A stretch of 64,000 nucleotides of DNA, taken from positions 558,001-622,000 of the forward strand of contig NZ_JACHJU010000002.1 in the NCBI RefSeq assembly GCF_014203795.1, given 5' to 3'. Below are positions 42,310 through 50,818 of the stretch, piece by piece (positions within the stretch are counted from its first letter, which is position 1; every line of letters starts with the position of its first letter). Source of the DNA: Streptosporangium album. Lineage in GTDB: Bacteria > Actinomycetota > Actinomycetes > Streptosporangiales > Streptosporangiaceae. Made by a program: the position numbers and the translations under genes. The notes beneath the pieces were generated by a model that worked only from the letters and a program-made list of their open reading frames with translations, did not search any database and was not told the DNA's origin.

Positions 42310-43773
42310 ATGAACAGCGACCGCCCAAAGCCCGCGTCCGGCCTGCGTGCCATCGAGGTGCGTTCCATCGACTACGTGCCGGCGAGTGAGAGGCATGGCA
42401 AGGTCTGGCACCAGGGGCCGTTCTGGTTCACCGGCAACTTCGTGCTGACCACGATGGTGACCGGCTTCCTCGGCCCCACCGTCGGGCTCAGCCTCGGCTG
42501 GTCGGTGCTGGCCGTCGTGCTCGGGGCGTGTTTCGGCACCTTCTTCATGGCCTTCCACGCCAACCAGGGACCACGGATGGGCCTACCGCAGATGATCCAG
42601 TCGCGGGCCCAGTTCGGCCTCCGCGGGGCGATCGTCCCGTTCGCCGCCGTGGTCTTCGTCTACGTGGGGTTCAACGTCTTCAACGTCGTGCTGGCCACGC
42701 AGGGGATGCAGACCATCCTGCCCGGCGGCATCGGCCTGTGGTACCCGCTCCTCATCGGTCTCGCGATCGTGCTGGCCGTGATCGGGCACGACCTGCTGCA
42801 CAGGGTGCAGCGCTGGCTCACCTACCTGCTCATCGCGGTGTTCGGTGTCCTCACGGTCGGGGCGATGACCCAGCTGGACGTGCCCGCGGCGGCCCCGGGC
42901 TCCGGTTTCTCCTGGACGTCGTTCCTTCTGGTGTTCTCCGCCGCCGCCGGTTACCAGATCAGCTACGCGGTCTACGTGTCCGACTACTCCCGCTACCTGC
43001 CCAAGGATGTGCCGGTCAAGAAGGTGATCTGGTGGACCTACGCCGGCGCCGCGGGCTCCGCCGTCTGGCTCATGTCGCTGGGCGCCCTGCTGGCCTCGGC
43101 GATGCCGAAGCCGGACGCGATCGCCGGAATCCAGCAGGTCGGGAACGCCATCGTGCCCGGCTTCGGCACCTTCGCCGTGGTCGTCTCGGCACTGGCGCTG
43201 ATCAGCGTCATGGCCGTCAACGCGTACGGCGGGATGCTCACCTCCGCCAGCATGGTGGACGCCTTCCGCGCGGTGCGGCCCACCATCGGGATCCGGGTGA
43301 TCGGCGTCGTGGCGATCCAGGCCGTGGTCCTCGTGGTGGCGCTGCTCCTGCCGGCCGACTATCTCGGCAGCCTGAACGTCTTCCTGCTGCTCATGCTGTA
43401 CTTCCTGATCCCGTGGACCGCGGTCAACCTCGTCGACTTCTACTTCGTGCGACGGGGACACTACGCCATCACCGCCATCTTCGATCCGAGCGGCATCTAC
43501 GGGCTCTGGTCCTGGCGCGGCCTGGCCGCCTACCTTGTGGGCATGGTCGCGATGGTCCCCTTCTTCTCCACCTCCTTCTACACCGGCCCCGTGGCCGCCG
43601 CACTGGACGGCGCCGACATCTCCTTCGCGGTGGGCCTGCTGGTGTCGGGCGTGCTGTACTTCGCGCTCACACGCGGGATCGACCTGAGGGCCGAGGAGGC
43701 GGCGGTCGCCGCCAGTGACCGCGAGCTGGAGGGGGCCCACGACCCGTCCACGGCGCCGGTGGCGGCGGGATGA
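42310..43773 (+). CDS. NCS1-family purine/cytosine permease
   Basis: A 487-residue transporter with about 12 helices. WFTGNFVLTTMVTGFLGPTVGLSLG, GPRMGLPQMIQSRAQFG and LSLGALLASAMP fit the CodB/NCS1 family, which imports cytosine, purines, allantoin or hydantoins by cation symport. GAGGAAG precedes the ATG. The stop overlaps the ATG of the nitrilase-type hydrolase, so uptake and hydrolysis of one nitrogen compound are coupled. Confidence 0.9.
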   Translation: MNSDRPKPASGLRAIEVRSIDYVPASERHGKVWHQGPFWFTGNFVLTTMVTGFLGPTVGLSLGWSVLAVVLGACFGTFFMAFHANQGPRMGLPQMIQSRAQFGLRGAIVPFAAVVFVYVGFNVFNVVLATQGMQTILPGGIGLWYPLLIGLAIVLAVIGHDLLHRVQRWLTYLLIAVFGVLTVGAMTQLDVPAAAPGSGFSWTSFLLVFSAAAGYQISYAVYVSDYSRYLPKDVPVKKVIWWTYAGAAGSAVWLMSLGALLASAMPKPDAIAGIQQVGNAIVPGFGTFAVVVSALALISVMAVNAYGGMLTSASMVDAFRAVRPTIGIRVIGVVAIQAVVLVVALLLPADYLGSLNVFLLLMLYFLIPWTAVNLVDFYFVRRGHYAITAIFDPSGIYGLWSWRGLAAYLVGMVAMVPFFSTSFYTGPVAAALDGADISFAVGLLVSGVLYFALTRGIDLRAEEAAVAASDRELEGAHDPSTAPVAAG

Positions 43774-44606
43774 TCCAGATGCCGCCGACCTCGGTCGCCT
43801 GCTGCCAGATCACCCTCGCCGTGGGGGACCCGGACGCCAACCGCGCCGCCGGCCTGCGGGCCGTCGAGCGCGCCGCGGCAGCCGGCGCCCGGGTCGTGGT
43901 CCTGCCCGAACTGGCCAACAGCGGATACGTGTTCCGCGACCCGGCGGAGGCGGCGGAACTCGCCGAGCCCCTGGACGGTCCCACCGTCGAGGGCTGGGCC
44001 GCCTGCGCACGGCGGAACGGCCTCATCATGGTGGGCGGGCTGTGTGAGCGCGACGAGGACGGACTGGTGCGCAACTCCGCCGTCCTCGTCGACGAGAGCG
44101 GCGTGCGGGCCGTGTACCGCAAGGCGCACCTGTGGGACAGGGAGAAGACCGTCTTCACCCCCGGTGACGAGCTGCCGCCGGTCATCGAAACGCCGGTCGG
44201 CCGGATCGGCGCCCTGGTCTGCTACGACCTGGAGTTCCCCGAGTGGGTCCGCACCGTGGCACTCCGCGGCGCCGACCTGCTCTGCGTCCCCACGAACTGG
44301 CCGCTGTCCCCGCGTCCCGAGGGGGAGCGCCCCGCCGAGGTGGTGCGGGCACAGGCGAGCGCCGCGGTGAACCGCATGTTCGTCGCCGCCTGCGACCGGA
44401 CCGGACCCGAGCGCGGAGTGGCCTGGGTCGGCGGCTCGGTCATCACCGACGCCGACGGCTTCCCCCTCGCCGGTCCCCGCCCCCGCTACGACGAGGGCCT
44501 GCTGATCGCCGAGTGCCGGCTCGGCGACGCCCGCAACAAACGCATCAGCGAGCACAACGACGTGCACGCCGACCGGCGGCCGGAGCTGTACCGGTCGATC
44601 GTCTAG
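43770..44606 (+). CDS. Carbon-nitrogen hydrolase (nitrilase superfamily)
   Basis: A 278-residue amidase/carbamoylase-type enzyme with the catalytic triad Glu47 (LPELANSGY), Lys118 (YRKAHLWD) and Cys151 (VCYDLEFPEW). The branch includes N-carbamoyl-beta-alanine amidohydrolases and omega-amidases. Coupling by ATGA overlap to an NCS1 permease and divergence from PucR suggest release of ammonia from an imported ureide or carbamoyl compound. Cytoplasmic. Confidence 0.9.
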   Translation: MIQMPPTSVACCQITLAVGDPDANRAAGLRAVERAAAAGARVVVLPELANSGYVFRDPAEAAELAEPLDGPTVEGWAACARRNGLIMVGGLCERDEDGLVRNSAVLVDESGVRAVYRKAHLWDREKTVFTPGDELPPVIETPVGRIGALVCYDLEFPEWVRTVALRGADLLCVPTNWPLSPRPEGERPAEVVRAQASAAVNRMFVAACDRTGPERGVAWVGGSVITDADGFPLAGPRPRYDEGLLIAECRLGDARNKRISEHNDVHADRRPELYRSIV

Positions 44607-44766
44607 CCCCGCAGGCCCATCGCCCGCCGGTGCGCCCGCAGCCACGGATCTCCACGCTGCCGGGGTCCTAAGGCGTGTTTTGTGGATCTCGTGGCGCCAC
44701 GGCGATCTAGGCCGGAGACACCCGAGACCCTCGCCGGCATGTCCCGCGCGGCCCCGGAGGACGGCG

Positions 44767-44982
44767 TCAAGGTCTGGGGTGACCGACCACGCGCGCCCCG
44801 CCGCCGAAGTCGATCACATCGCCGTCTTCGAGCTCGCGGTCCACCCGCACGGGCGGGGCCGAGGGCAGGGCGGGCTTGTTCTCGTAGAAGTCGCGTTCCC
44901 AGTCGGGCGCGTCGGTGAAGACGGGCGGCGGCCCGGGGACCTCGCCGCGGATGACGGGGGCCTCAAGGCGGTGTGCCATCAC
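44767..44982 (-). pseudogene. Internal fragment of MBL-fold metallohydrolase
   Basis: About 71 codons: MAHRLEAPVIRGEVPGPPPVF, then DRELEDGDVIDFGGGARVV, which corresponds to the central region of a metallo-beta-lactamase-fold protein before the GHTxGS motif. The preceding HxHxDH and following His ligands are absent. The frame stays open slightly upstream of the first GTG but shows no metal motif. Confidence 0.55.
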
Positions 44983-45094
44983 CAGGTGCGGACACCGATC
45001 GTCGCTGGTGCGAGCGTGCGGGTGTGGATGCCCGCCGACTGGCGGGGGCCGGTGTCGGCGGGTCCGGTTATTTCTTATGTAAGGGCTCTGCGGC

Positions 45095-45811
45095 TTACCG
45101 AGTAAGGCCGGATCGGGCGAGGGTCGAGGCCAGAGCGCGGTTGACCGCCGCGGTGTAGCGGTAGAACGCCGCGGTGCGGTTGGCCGGGTTCTCTATCCAG
45201 GAGCGGGCCAGTCTCCCGTCTTTGAAGAACTGCTCGCGCTGGCCCTTGGAGAGTTCGAGTTGGACGCCCTTGTGCCTGAGGTTTCTGTTGACGATGTTGC
45301 GTGAGCTGTCCCCGCCTATCTCCTCGGGTACCGAGTTGGCGACCGTGAACCCGGCGGCGCGTAGTTCAGCGGTGACCGTTCTGATCAACGCGGTGTCGCG
45401 GCCGCCCACGTATGTGGTCGCATCGGCGCCGGACGCGCCGTGCCAGGAGATGGTGTAGCTACTACGAGCGACCAGTTTGACCCCCTTCGGCTCGTCGAAG
45501 TGGGTGGAGGTGAGGTGCAGACCGGAGTTGCCGGCGGGCTTGATGCCCTCGAAGGAGTAGAAGGTGTGGTTGCCGGCCTGCGCCACGTAGTCCGCGAGCT
45601 GGGTGGTAGGGGCTTCGATGGCGCCGCCGTGGATGGCGATGTGCGCCACTTTTGTCCCGCGAGAAAACCGCTGGACGAGACGGTAGTCCTTGCCCTCTAC
45701 CTCGTGCGCCGCGAGCTCGGCGTAACCGCGATACTTGTCGGCCGCTTGCACCGGTGCCGCACTGCCGAGCAGGCAGGCGGCGATTCCGGCGACGAGCAGG
45801 GCTCTCTTCAC
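45095..45811 (-). CDS. Secreted poly-gamma-glutamate hydrolase family protein
   Basis: A 238-residue exported protein. The signal peptide (residues 1-23, ending PVQAAD) is followed by a DUF867/PghP fold related to zinc carboxypeptidases: AHIAIHGGAIEAPTTQLA supplies His and Glu ligands, YTISWHGASG another His, and VQLELSKGQRE carries a late Glu. Related phage and Bacillus enzymes cut poly-gamma-glutamate; actinobacterial substrates are unknown. It fits nutrient scavenging. Monocistronic. Confidence 0.88.
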   Translation of the reverse strand: MKRALLVAGIAACLLGSAAPVQAADKYRGYAELAAHEVEGKDYRLVQRFSRGTKVAHIAIHGGAIEAPTTQLADYVAQAGNHTFYSFEGIKPAGNSGLHLTSTHFDEPKGVKLVARSSYTISWHGASGADATTYVGGRDTALIRTVTAELRAAGFTVANSVPEEIGGDSSRNIVNRNLRHKGVQLELSKGQREQFFKDGRLARSWIENPANRTAAFYRYTAAVNRALASTLARSGLTR

Positions 45812-46172
45812 GGATCACTCCTGAGACGATCTTGGGACGTTGTCGGCCAAAATCCTAATCGGAGCTCCACGCTCAGGTGCCGGGGCCCGGTCGGTGCCTC
45901 CGCCGGCGAGAGCCCGGCCGTATCCCCGGCGGTACCCCGTACGGCCGGATCGCACCGACGGTGCCCGTCGTCCGGGCCATGGTCGTACCCGCGGGAGGGC
46001 GGATCCCCGCCGTGACCGGTTACGGCGGGTGAGGCCGTTGGGCGCTGCTCCGGGGCCGGGACCGCAGAAGATCCTTCGTTCCCGCCTCGGCTTGCCCGTA
46101 AGGGACATGTCAATATTTGGATGGATTGTGTATATTTTCCGTTATTGAGTCTCATCTGAGGGAGGATTTATC
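45812..46172. other. Intergenic region upstream of DUF6421 gene
   Basis: A 361-base divergent region between the hydrolase and the DUF6421 gene. No credible open frame. The right end (46100-46160) is AT-rich and ends in GGGAGGA, the ribosome-binding site of the DUF6421 gene, so the promoter of that operon probably lies there. The central part is GC-rich with no evident repeat. Confidence 0.6.
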
Positions 46173-48242
46173 GTGAGAGCTTTCCCGCGTGTACTGTTCG
46201 ACGAGGCACACAGCGAGTCGTGGACCATCCGGCGGGACGTGGCCGAGACGATGAATCCCGGGCATCCCGACGACAACGGCTACGTCCGCGCCGCCGACAT
46301 CCTGCGCCGCCTGGGCCACACGGTGGCCACCCACACCGAGGGCCCGATCACTCCCGCGCTGCTGGGCCCCAACGACGTCTTCGTGATCGCCCACCCCTCG
46401 GCCGGCCGCTGGGAGCGCACCACCGGCCTGGGCAGCCCGGTCTTCCCCGTTGAGGAGCTCGACGCGATCGAGGCCCATGTCGACGGTGGCGGCGGCCTGG
46501 TCGTGCTGGCCGAGTGCGAGCAGGAGAAGTACGGCAGCAACCTCGACGAGCTGCTCGCCCGCTTCGGCGTCGGCGTCGAGCACACCACCGTCCAGGACCC
46601 CAGGAGCGCCCACAACGGCGTGGCCTCCTGGGTCCTGGGTTCTCCCGGCGAGGCCGACGGCCAGGATCTCCTCGCGGGAGCCCGCCGCGCGTGCTTCTAC
46701 CGCGCCGGAGTCCTCACCGCACCCGCCGACGCGACCGTCCTGTTCCGGACGTCGCCCACCGCCGACCCCGCGGGCCGGCCGCTGGCGGTGGCCGTACGGC
46801 ACGGCAGGGGCCGCGTCGTGGTGCTCGCCGACTCCGACCTGTTCGGCGACGACTCGATCGGCGACTACGACCACGCCGCGCTCTGGGGCAACCTCGTCAC
46901 CTGGGCCGCGCGCGTCCCCGTCCCGGCGGCGGCCACCGGGGAGCCGGCGGCACGTGAGGCCTTCCTGGGGCTCAAGAACGCCGTGGAGGCGATCAAGCCG
47001 CTCCAGGCCAAGGACGGCTCGATCGAGGGCGACCGCGAGCGGGCGGCCGAGCTGGTCTCCGAGATCGTCGGTCACGTCGAACGGCTCGCGCCCCTATTCC
47101 CGCACGACGAGACCTACCTCGCCGCGGTGGTGGCCGACTTCCGCACGTGGGTCGAGCAGGGCCTGGGCGTGCCCGACTTCCTGGACTCGCTCAACGCCTT
47201 CCACCCCGACGCCCAGCGGATCGACGGCCTGGAGCACCTGGTCGTCTTCCCGATGTACACCCAGAACGGCACCACCTTCCGCCACATCGAGGCCGTCTGG
47301 ATCCGTACGATCTGGCCCGAGTGGCTGGCCGAGCTGGAGGGCTCCGGCTACGACAACCCGATGTTCGTGCCGATCGCGTTCGAGGACTTCACCTCCGGCT
47401 ACGACACCAACTCCGCTGTGCTCTTCCCCGAGACCGTCGCCGTCCGCGAGACCCCGCCCCGCTTCACCTGGGGCGGTATCTTCGCCGACCGTGAGGCCGC
47501 CCGGTTCCGAGCGGTGAGCGAGGCCGCCGCGGCGACGCTCAAGCTGGCGCTGCCGCCGGACGCGGCCCGGCTGATCGAGTCGCAGGAGCTGGCGCAGGAC
47601 ACCTTCGTGCTCTGGGACCTGATCCACGACCGCACCCACAGCCACGGCGACCTGCCCTTCGACCCCTTCATGATCAAGCAGCGCATGCCGTACTGGCTGT
47701 ACTCCCTGGAGGAGCTCCGCTGCGACCTGACCGCGTACGGCGAGGCCGTGAAGCTGGAGAAGGAGGGCGTGCCGCACGCCCGCTACGTCCAGATCGCGAT
47801 CCTCTTCGACCGGCTCTTCCGCTTCCCGATCACCGGTGACCGGGTCCGCAACTACGACGGGCTCGGCGGGCAGCTTCTCTTCGCCTACCTGCACCGCAAC
47901 GACGTCGTCCGGTGGACCGACAACCGGCTGAGCGTCGACTGGAACCGGGTCGCCGACGGCGTCGCGGACCTGCGCGGCGAGGTGGAGAAGCTTTACCGCG
48001 ACGGCATCGACCGCTCCAAGCTCGCCCACTGGCTGGCCGCGCACCAGCTCGTCGCCGCCTACGTGGCGCCGCACCCCGCCTCGGCCTGGAACCGCGGCGT
48101 GGACGCGCTGCCCGTCGAGGGATTCCCGAAGGCCGTGGTGGACGCGGTGCTGCCCGACGAGTTCCCCCTGAGCATGTTCTACGAGGCCCTGCGCCGTAAG
48201 CTCAGCGATGTCGTCGACTCCACGAAGGGGATCCGAGCATGA
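46173..48242 (+). CDS. DUF6421 protein with N-terminal glutamine-amidotransferase-like domain
   Basis: A 689-residue cytoplasmic protein. The first ~250 residues (VLFDEAHSESWTIRRDVAETMNP, NDVFVIAHPS, VVVLADSDLFGDD) form a class I amidotransferase-like/DUF4350 domain without an obvious catalytic Cys. The remaining ~430 residues match DUF6421: AIKPLQAKDGSIEGDRE, VFPMYTQNGTTFRH, LIHDRTHSHGDLPFDPFMIKQRMPYWLYSLEELRCDL. The HDRTHSHG stretch offers possible metal ligands. Function unknown. GGGAGGA precedes GTG 46173. The SDR gene starts within its stop (ATGA). Confidence 0.85.
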   Translation: MRAFPRVLFDEAHSESWTIRRDVAETMNPGHPDDNGYVRAADILRRLGHTVATHTEGPITPALLGPNDVFVIAHPSAGRWERTTGLGSPVFPVEELDAIEAHVDGGGGLVVLAECEQEKYGSNLDELLARFGVGVEHTTVQDPRSAHNGVASWVLGSPGEADGQDLLAGARRACFYRAGVLTAPADATVLFRTSPTADPAGRPLAVAVRHGRGRVVVLADSDLFGDDSIGDYDHAALWGNLVTWAARVPVPAAATGEPAAREAFLGLKNAVEAIKPLQAKDGSIEGDRERAAELVSEIVGHVERLAPLFPHDETYLAAVVADFRTWVEQGLGVPDFLDSLNAFHPDAQRIDGLEHLVVFPMYTQNGTTFRHIEAVWIRTIWPEWLAELEGSGYDNPMFVPIAFEDFTSGYDTNSAVLFPETVAVRETPPRFTWGGIFADREAARFRAVSEAAAATLKLALPPDAARLIESQELAQDTFVLWDLIHDRTHSHGDLPFDPFMIKQRMPYWLYSLEELRCDLTAYGEAVKLEKEGVPHARYVQIAILFDRLFRFPITGDRVRNYDGLGGQLLFAYLHRNDVVRWTDNRLSVDWNRVADGVADLRGEVEKLYRDGIDRSKLAHWLAAHQLVAAYVAPHPASAWNRGVDALPVEGFPKAVVDAVLPDEFPLSMFYEALRRKLSDVVDSTKGIRA

Positions 48243-48880
48243 TCATCCTTGTTGCCGGTGCGGCCGGCCCCGCCGGTCAGGCCGTCGTCCGCCGTCTCAC
48301 CGACAAGGGGCACACGGTCATCGGGGTCGACAAGTCCGGCGCCGGCGGGACGCTGGCGGTCGACCTGCTCGACTTCGAGGCCGTGAAGGGGCTCGCCCGC
48401 GCCATCGAGGCCGAGCACGGCCACCTGGACGGGATCGCCCACCTGGTCGGCGGCTGGCGCGGCTCCAAGACCTTCGCCGAGACCCGGCTGGAGGACTGGG
48501 ACCTCCTGCACGACCTGCTCATCCGCACCCTCCAGCACGTCACGCTCGCCTTCGAGCCGCTGCTCAAGGCCGCCGAGCGGGGCCGGTTCGCCATCGTCTC
48601 TGCCAAGGCGGCCGAGCACCCCACCCAGGGCGGCGCGGCCTACGGCACCGCCAAGGCGGCCTCCGAGGCCTGGACCCTGGCCTTCGCCGACGCCCTGGAG
48701 GGCACCGGCGCCACGGCCAATGTCCTGGTGGTCAAGGCGCTGGTGAACGAGGCCATGCGCACGGCGAGCCCGGAACGGAGGTTCCCCGGCTTCACCGACG
48801 TCGACGACCTCGCCGCCGCGATCGAGGGTCTGTGGGACACCGACGCCAACGGCACCAGGATCGACCTCACCCGCGAGTGA
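48239..48880 (+). CDS. Short-chain dehydrogenase/reductase
   Basis: A 213-residue SDR. The Rossmann motif is LVAGAAGPAGQAVVRRL; catalytic residues appear as Ser in IVSAKAAEH and YGTAK with Tyr and Lys. It is short, about 30 residues below the typical classical SDR, lacking part of the C-terminal substrate region. It overlaps the DUF6421 gene and precedes a threonine-aldolase-like gene, a combination I believe recurs in actinobacteria; the pathway is unknown. Confidence 0.85.
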   Translation: MIILVAGAAGPAGQAVVRRLTDKGHTVIGVDKSGAGGTLAVDLLDFEAVKGLARAIEAEHGHLDGIAHLVGGWRGSKTFAETRLEDWDLLHDLLIRTLQHVTLAFEPLLKAAERGRFAIVSAKAAEHPTQGGAAYGTAKAASEAWTLAFADALEGTGATANVLVVKALVNEAMRTASPERRFPGFTDVDDLAAAIEGLWDTDANGTRIDLTRE

Positions 48881-48895
48881 GGGCACGTGCACAAC

Positions 48896-48930
48896 AGCGG
48901 CCGGCCGTACACCCGTGCGGCCGGGCCGCT
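48896..48930 (+). terminator. Intra-operon hairpin
   Basis: AGCGGCCGGCCG pairs with CGGCCGGGCCGCT, one bulged base, across an 8- to 10-base loop. It lies between the SDR stop and the ribosome-binding site of the lyase gene. It may reduce readthrough or protect the upstream mRNA. Confidence 0.5.
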
Positions 48931-48945
48931 TCCGGAGGGGAAGAA

Positions 48946-50004
48946 GTGACGGACGCGATTCGCAGGCACGACCCGCTGGTGAAGGGTTTCGCCAGTGACA
49001 ACTACGCCGGGGTGCACCCGGAGATCCTCCAGGCGATCGCGCTCGCCAACGGGGGACACCAGATCGCCTACGGCGACGACGTCTACACGCAGGCGCTGCA
49101 GGAGGTCTTCAGGAGGCACTTCGGCCCGGCGGCCGAGGTCTGGCCGGTGTTCAACGGGACCGGCGCCAACGTGGTCGCGCTCCGCGCGATGACCGCGCAC
49201 TGGGAGGCGGTGGTCTGCACCGAGTCGGCGCACATCCACACCGACGAGGGCGGGGCGCCGGAGCGGACGGCGGGGCTCAAGCTGCTGCCCGTCCCCACCC
49301 CGGACGGCAAGCTCACCCCCGAGCTGATCGACCGGCAGGCGTGGGGTTTCGGCGACGAGCACCGCGCCCAGCCCAAGGTCGTCTCGATCACGCAGACCAC
49401 CGAGCTGGGCACGCTCTACACCCCGGAGGAGATCAGGGCGATCTGCGATCACGCCCATGAGCTGGGCATGCTCGTCCACCTTGACGGCGCCCGCGCCACC
49501 AACGCGGCCGCCGCGCTGGACGTGCCGCTGCGCGCGTTCACCACGGACGCGGGAGTGGACGTGCTCTCCTTCGGTGGCACCAAGGCCGGGCTGATGTTCG
49601 GCGAGGCCGTCGTGGTGCTCAACCCCGAGGCCGTGCGCGGTCTGCGCTACCTGCGCAAGACCGCGATGCAGCTCGCCTCCAAGATGCGGTTCGTCTCGGT
49701 CCAGTTCGAGGCGCTGCTCGCGGGCGACCTGTGGCTGCGCAACGCCCGCAACGCCAACGCCATGGCCCGGCGGCTGGCCGCCGCCGTCCGGGAGATCCCG
49801 GGCGTCGAGGTGCCGCGCCCGGTGCAGGCCAACGCGGTCTTCGCGATCCTGCCGCCGGAGGTGACCGAGCGCCTGCAGAAGCGCTTCCGCTTCTACACCT
49901 GGAATGTCGCCACCGGCGAGGTCCGCTGGATGACCGCGTTCGACACCACCGAGGCAGATGTGGACGCCTTTGCCCTCGCGGTGGCGGAGGAGCTAAGGTC
50001 GTGA
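48946..50004 (+). CDS. Threonine aldolase/beta-eliminating lyase family PLP enzyme
   Basis: A 352-residue fold-type I PLP enzyme. SDNYAGVHPEILQAI at the start, VFNGTGANVVALRAM, CTESAHIHTDEGGAPE, QTTELGTLY, VHLDGARATNAAA and the Schiff-base Lys213 in SFGGTKAGLMFGE are the family markers. It would split threonine-like beta-hydroxy amino acids to glycine and an aldehyde or act as a beta-eliminating lyase. GGAGGGGA precedes the GTG. It ends two bases before the start of the tryptophan-type leader peptide. Confidence 0.88.
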   Translation: MTDAIRRHDPLVKGFASDNYAGVHPEILQAIALANGGHQIAYGDDVYTQALQEVFRRHFGPAAEVWPVFNGTGANVVALRAMTAHWEAVVCTESAHIHTDEGGAPERTAGLKLLPVPTPDGKLTPELIDRQAWGFGDEHRAQPKVVSITQTTELGTLYTPEEIRAICDHAHELGMLVHLDGARATNAAAALDVPLRAFTTDAGVDVLSFGGTKAGLMFGEAVVVLNPEAVRGLRYLRKTAMQLASKMRFVSVQFEALLAGDLWLRNARNANAMARRLAAAVREIPGVEVPRPVQANAVFAILPPEVTERLQKRFRFYTWNVATGEVRWMTAFDTTEADVDAFALAVAEELRS

Positions 50005-50006
50005 TC

Positions 50007-50060
50007 ATGAGCACGCACAGTCTGGGTCTGTGGCGGGCCGCCCATCGGCGGACCCGCTAG
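50007..50060 (+). CDS. Attenuator leader peptide (tryptophan type)
   Basis: A 17-codon open frame encoding MSTHSLGLWRAAHRRTR, with one Trp codon at position 9 exactly at the 5' edge of the first RNA hairpin. AAGG precedes it. Length, placement before paired hairpins and the adjacent TrpRS remnant mark it as a ribosome-mediated attenuation leader for a tryptophanyl-tRNA synthetase gene, as described for the auxiliary TrpRS of Streptomyces coelicolor. The protein has no other expected function. Confidence 0.65.
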   Translation: MSTHSLGLWRAAHRRTR

Positions 50061-50107
50061 CCAGCCTCGACTGCGCAACCAGACGGCCGCCGTGAACCGG
50101 CGGCCGT
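50033..50107 (+). promoter_or_regulatory. Transcription attenuator: two hairpins
   Basis: Hairpin A: GCGGGCCGCC (50033-50042) pairs with GGCGG-A-CCCGC (50047-50057) with one bulge and loop CATC, overlapping the leader after its Trp codon. Hairpin B: ACGGCCGCCG (50083-50092) pairs perfectly with CGGCGGCCGT (50098-50107), loop TGAAC, followed by TCTCCGTTTCC, a terminator shape. Ribosome stalling at the Trp codon would disturb A and could prevent B. Confidence 0.65.
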
Positions 50108-50403
50108 TCTCCGTTTCCGGGCACGGCCCGGAGGACAAGCCCGGCGTCTCCAACCTGCTCACCGTCCTCGCAGCCTGTTCCGGGCGGCCGGTCGAGTCGC
50201 TCACCCACGAGACGTACGGCGCGCTCAAGCGGGAGGCGGCCGAAGCCGTGGTGGAGACGCTGCGGCCGATCCAGGAGCGCTACCGGGAGCTGTCGGCCGA
50301 CCCGGCCGAGCTGTCGCGGCTGCTGGACGCCGGCGCCGCGCGAGCTGTCGAGCGCGGCGCCGGAGTGATGGCCGCCGCCCGTGAGGCGATCGGCCTGCCC
50401 TGA
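50108..50403 (+). pseudogene. trpS: C-terminal remnant of tryptophanyl-tRNA synthetase
   Basis: The frame encodes DKPGVSNLLTVLAACSGR, then YGALKREAAEAVVETLRPIQERYRELSADPAELSRLL, the C-terminal anticodon-binding part of bacterial TrpRS. The catalytic Rossmann domain with HIGH and KMSKS motifs, about 230 residues, is missing, and homology begins just after the attenuator hairpin. A deletion thus fused the leader region to the gene's 3' third. The 3' end is intact to its normal stop. It descends from a regulated second TrpRS copy. Confidence 0.75.
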
Positions 50404-50425
50404 AGGGGCCGGGTGATCCCCCGGG

Positions 50426-50725
50426 TCAGTTCTTGCGGCCCGTCTCCTGCTCATAGGCGGTGAGCTGCTGTTCCAGGGCCTTCATCAGCTCGAACACCTG
50501 GCTCGGGGGGATCCGGATCCGGCTGACGATCCGGGTCGGCACGCTGACGAAGTGCTGCCCGGAGGAGGGGTCGTTGGCGAGCTGGGGAGGTCTGGTGATC
50601 ACTGCGAAGTCCAGGACGAAGCCGTCCTCGGTGTGCCAGACGGAGGCGAAGTTGGCGTACTGTCCCGCTTCCACCTCGGCGGAGATGCTCACCTCCAGGC
50701 GGTTCTCCGGCTCGTCGTTCACCAT
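50426..50725 (-). CDS. DUF3467 domain protein
   Basis: A 99-residue protein: EAGQYANFASVWHTEDGFVLDF, then SRIRIPPSQVFELMKALEQQLTAYE, which is the DUF3467 pattern. No signal peptide or membrane segment. GGAGGAG lies about 11 bases before ATG 50725. DUF3467 proteins are widespread and uncharacterised. It lies close to the DUF305 gene on the same strand. Confidence 0.85.
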   Translation of the reverse strand: MVNDEPENRLEVSISAEVEAGQYANFASVWHTEDGFVLDFAVITRPPQLANDPSSGQHFVSVPTRIVSRIRIPPSQVFELMKALEQQLTAYEQETGRKN

Positions 50726-50818
50726 GATGTTTCCGTCTCCTCCGACCAGGTTGGCTCCATGCTGCCCTGGCCGGAAACCGGCCGCGCAAGGACGCGCCGA
50801 CGCCATTCAAGGTCGACG

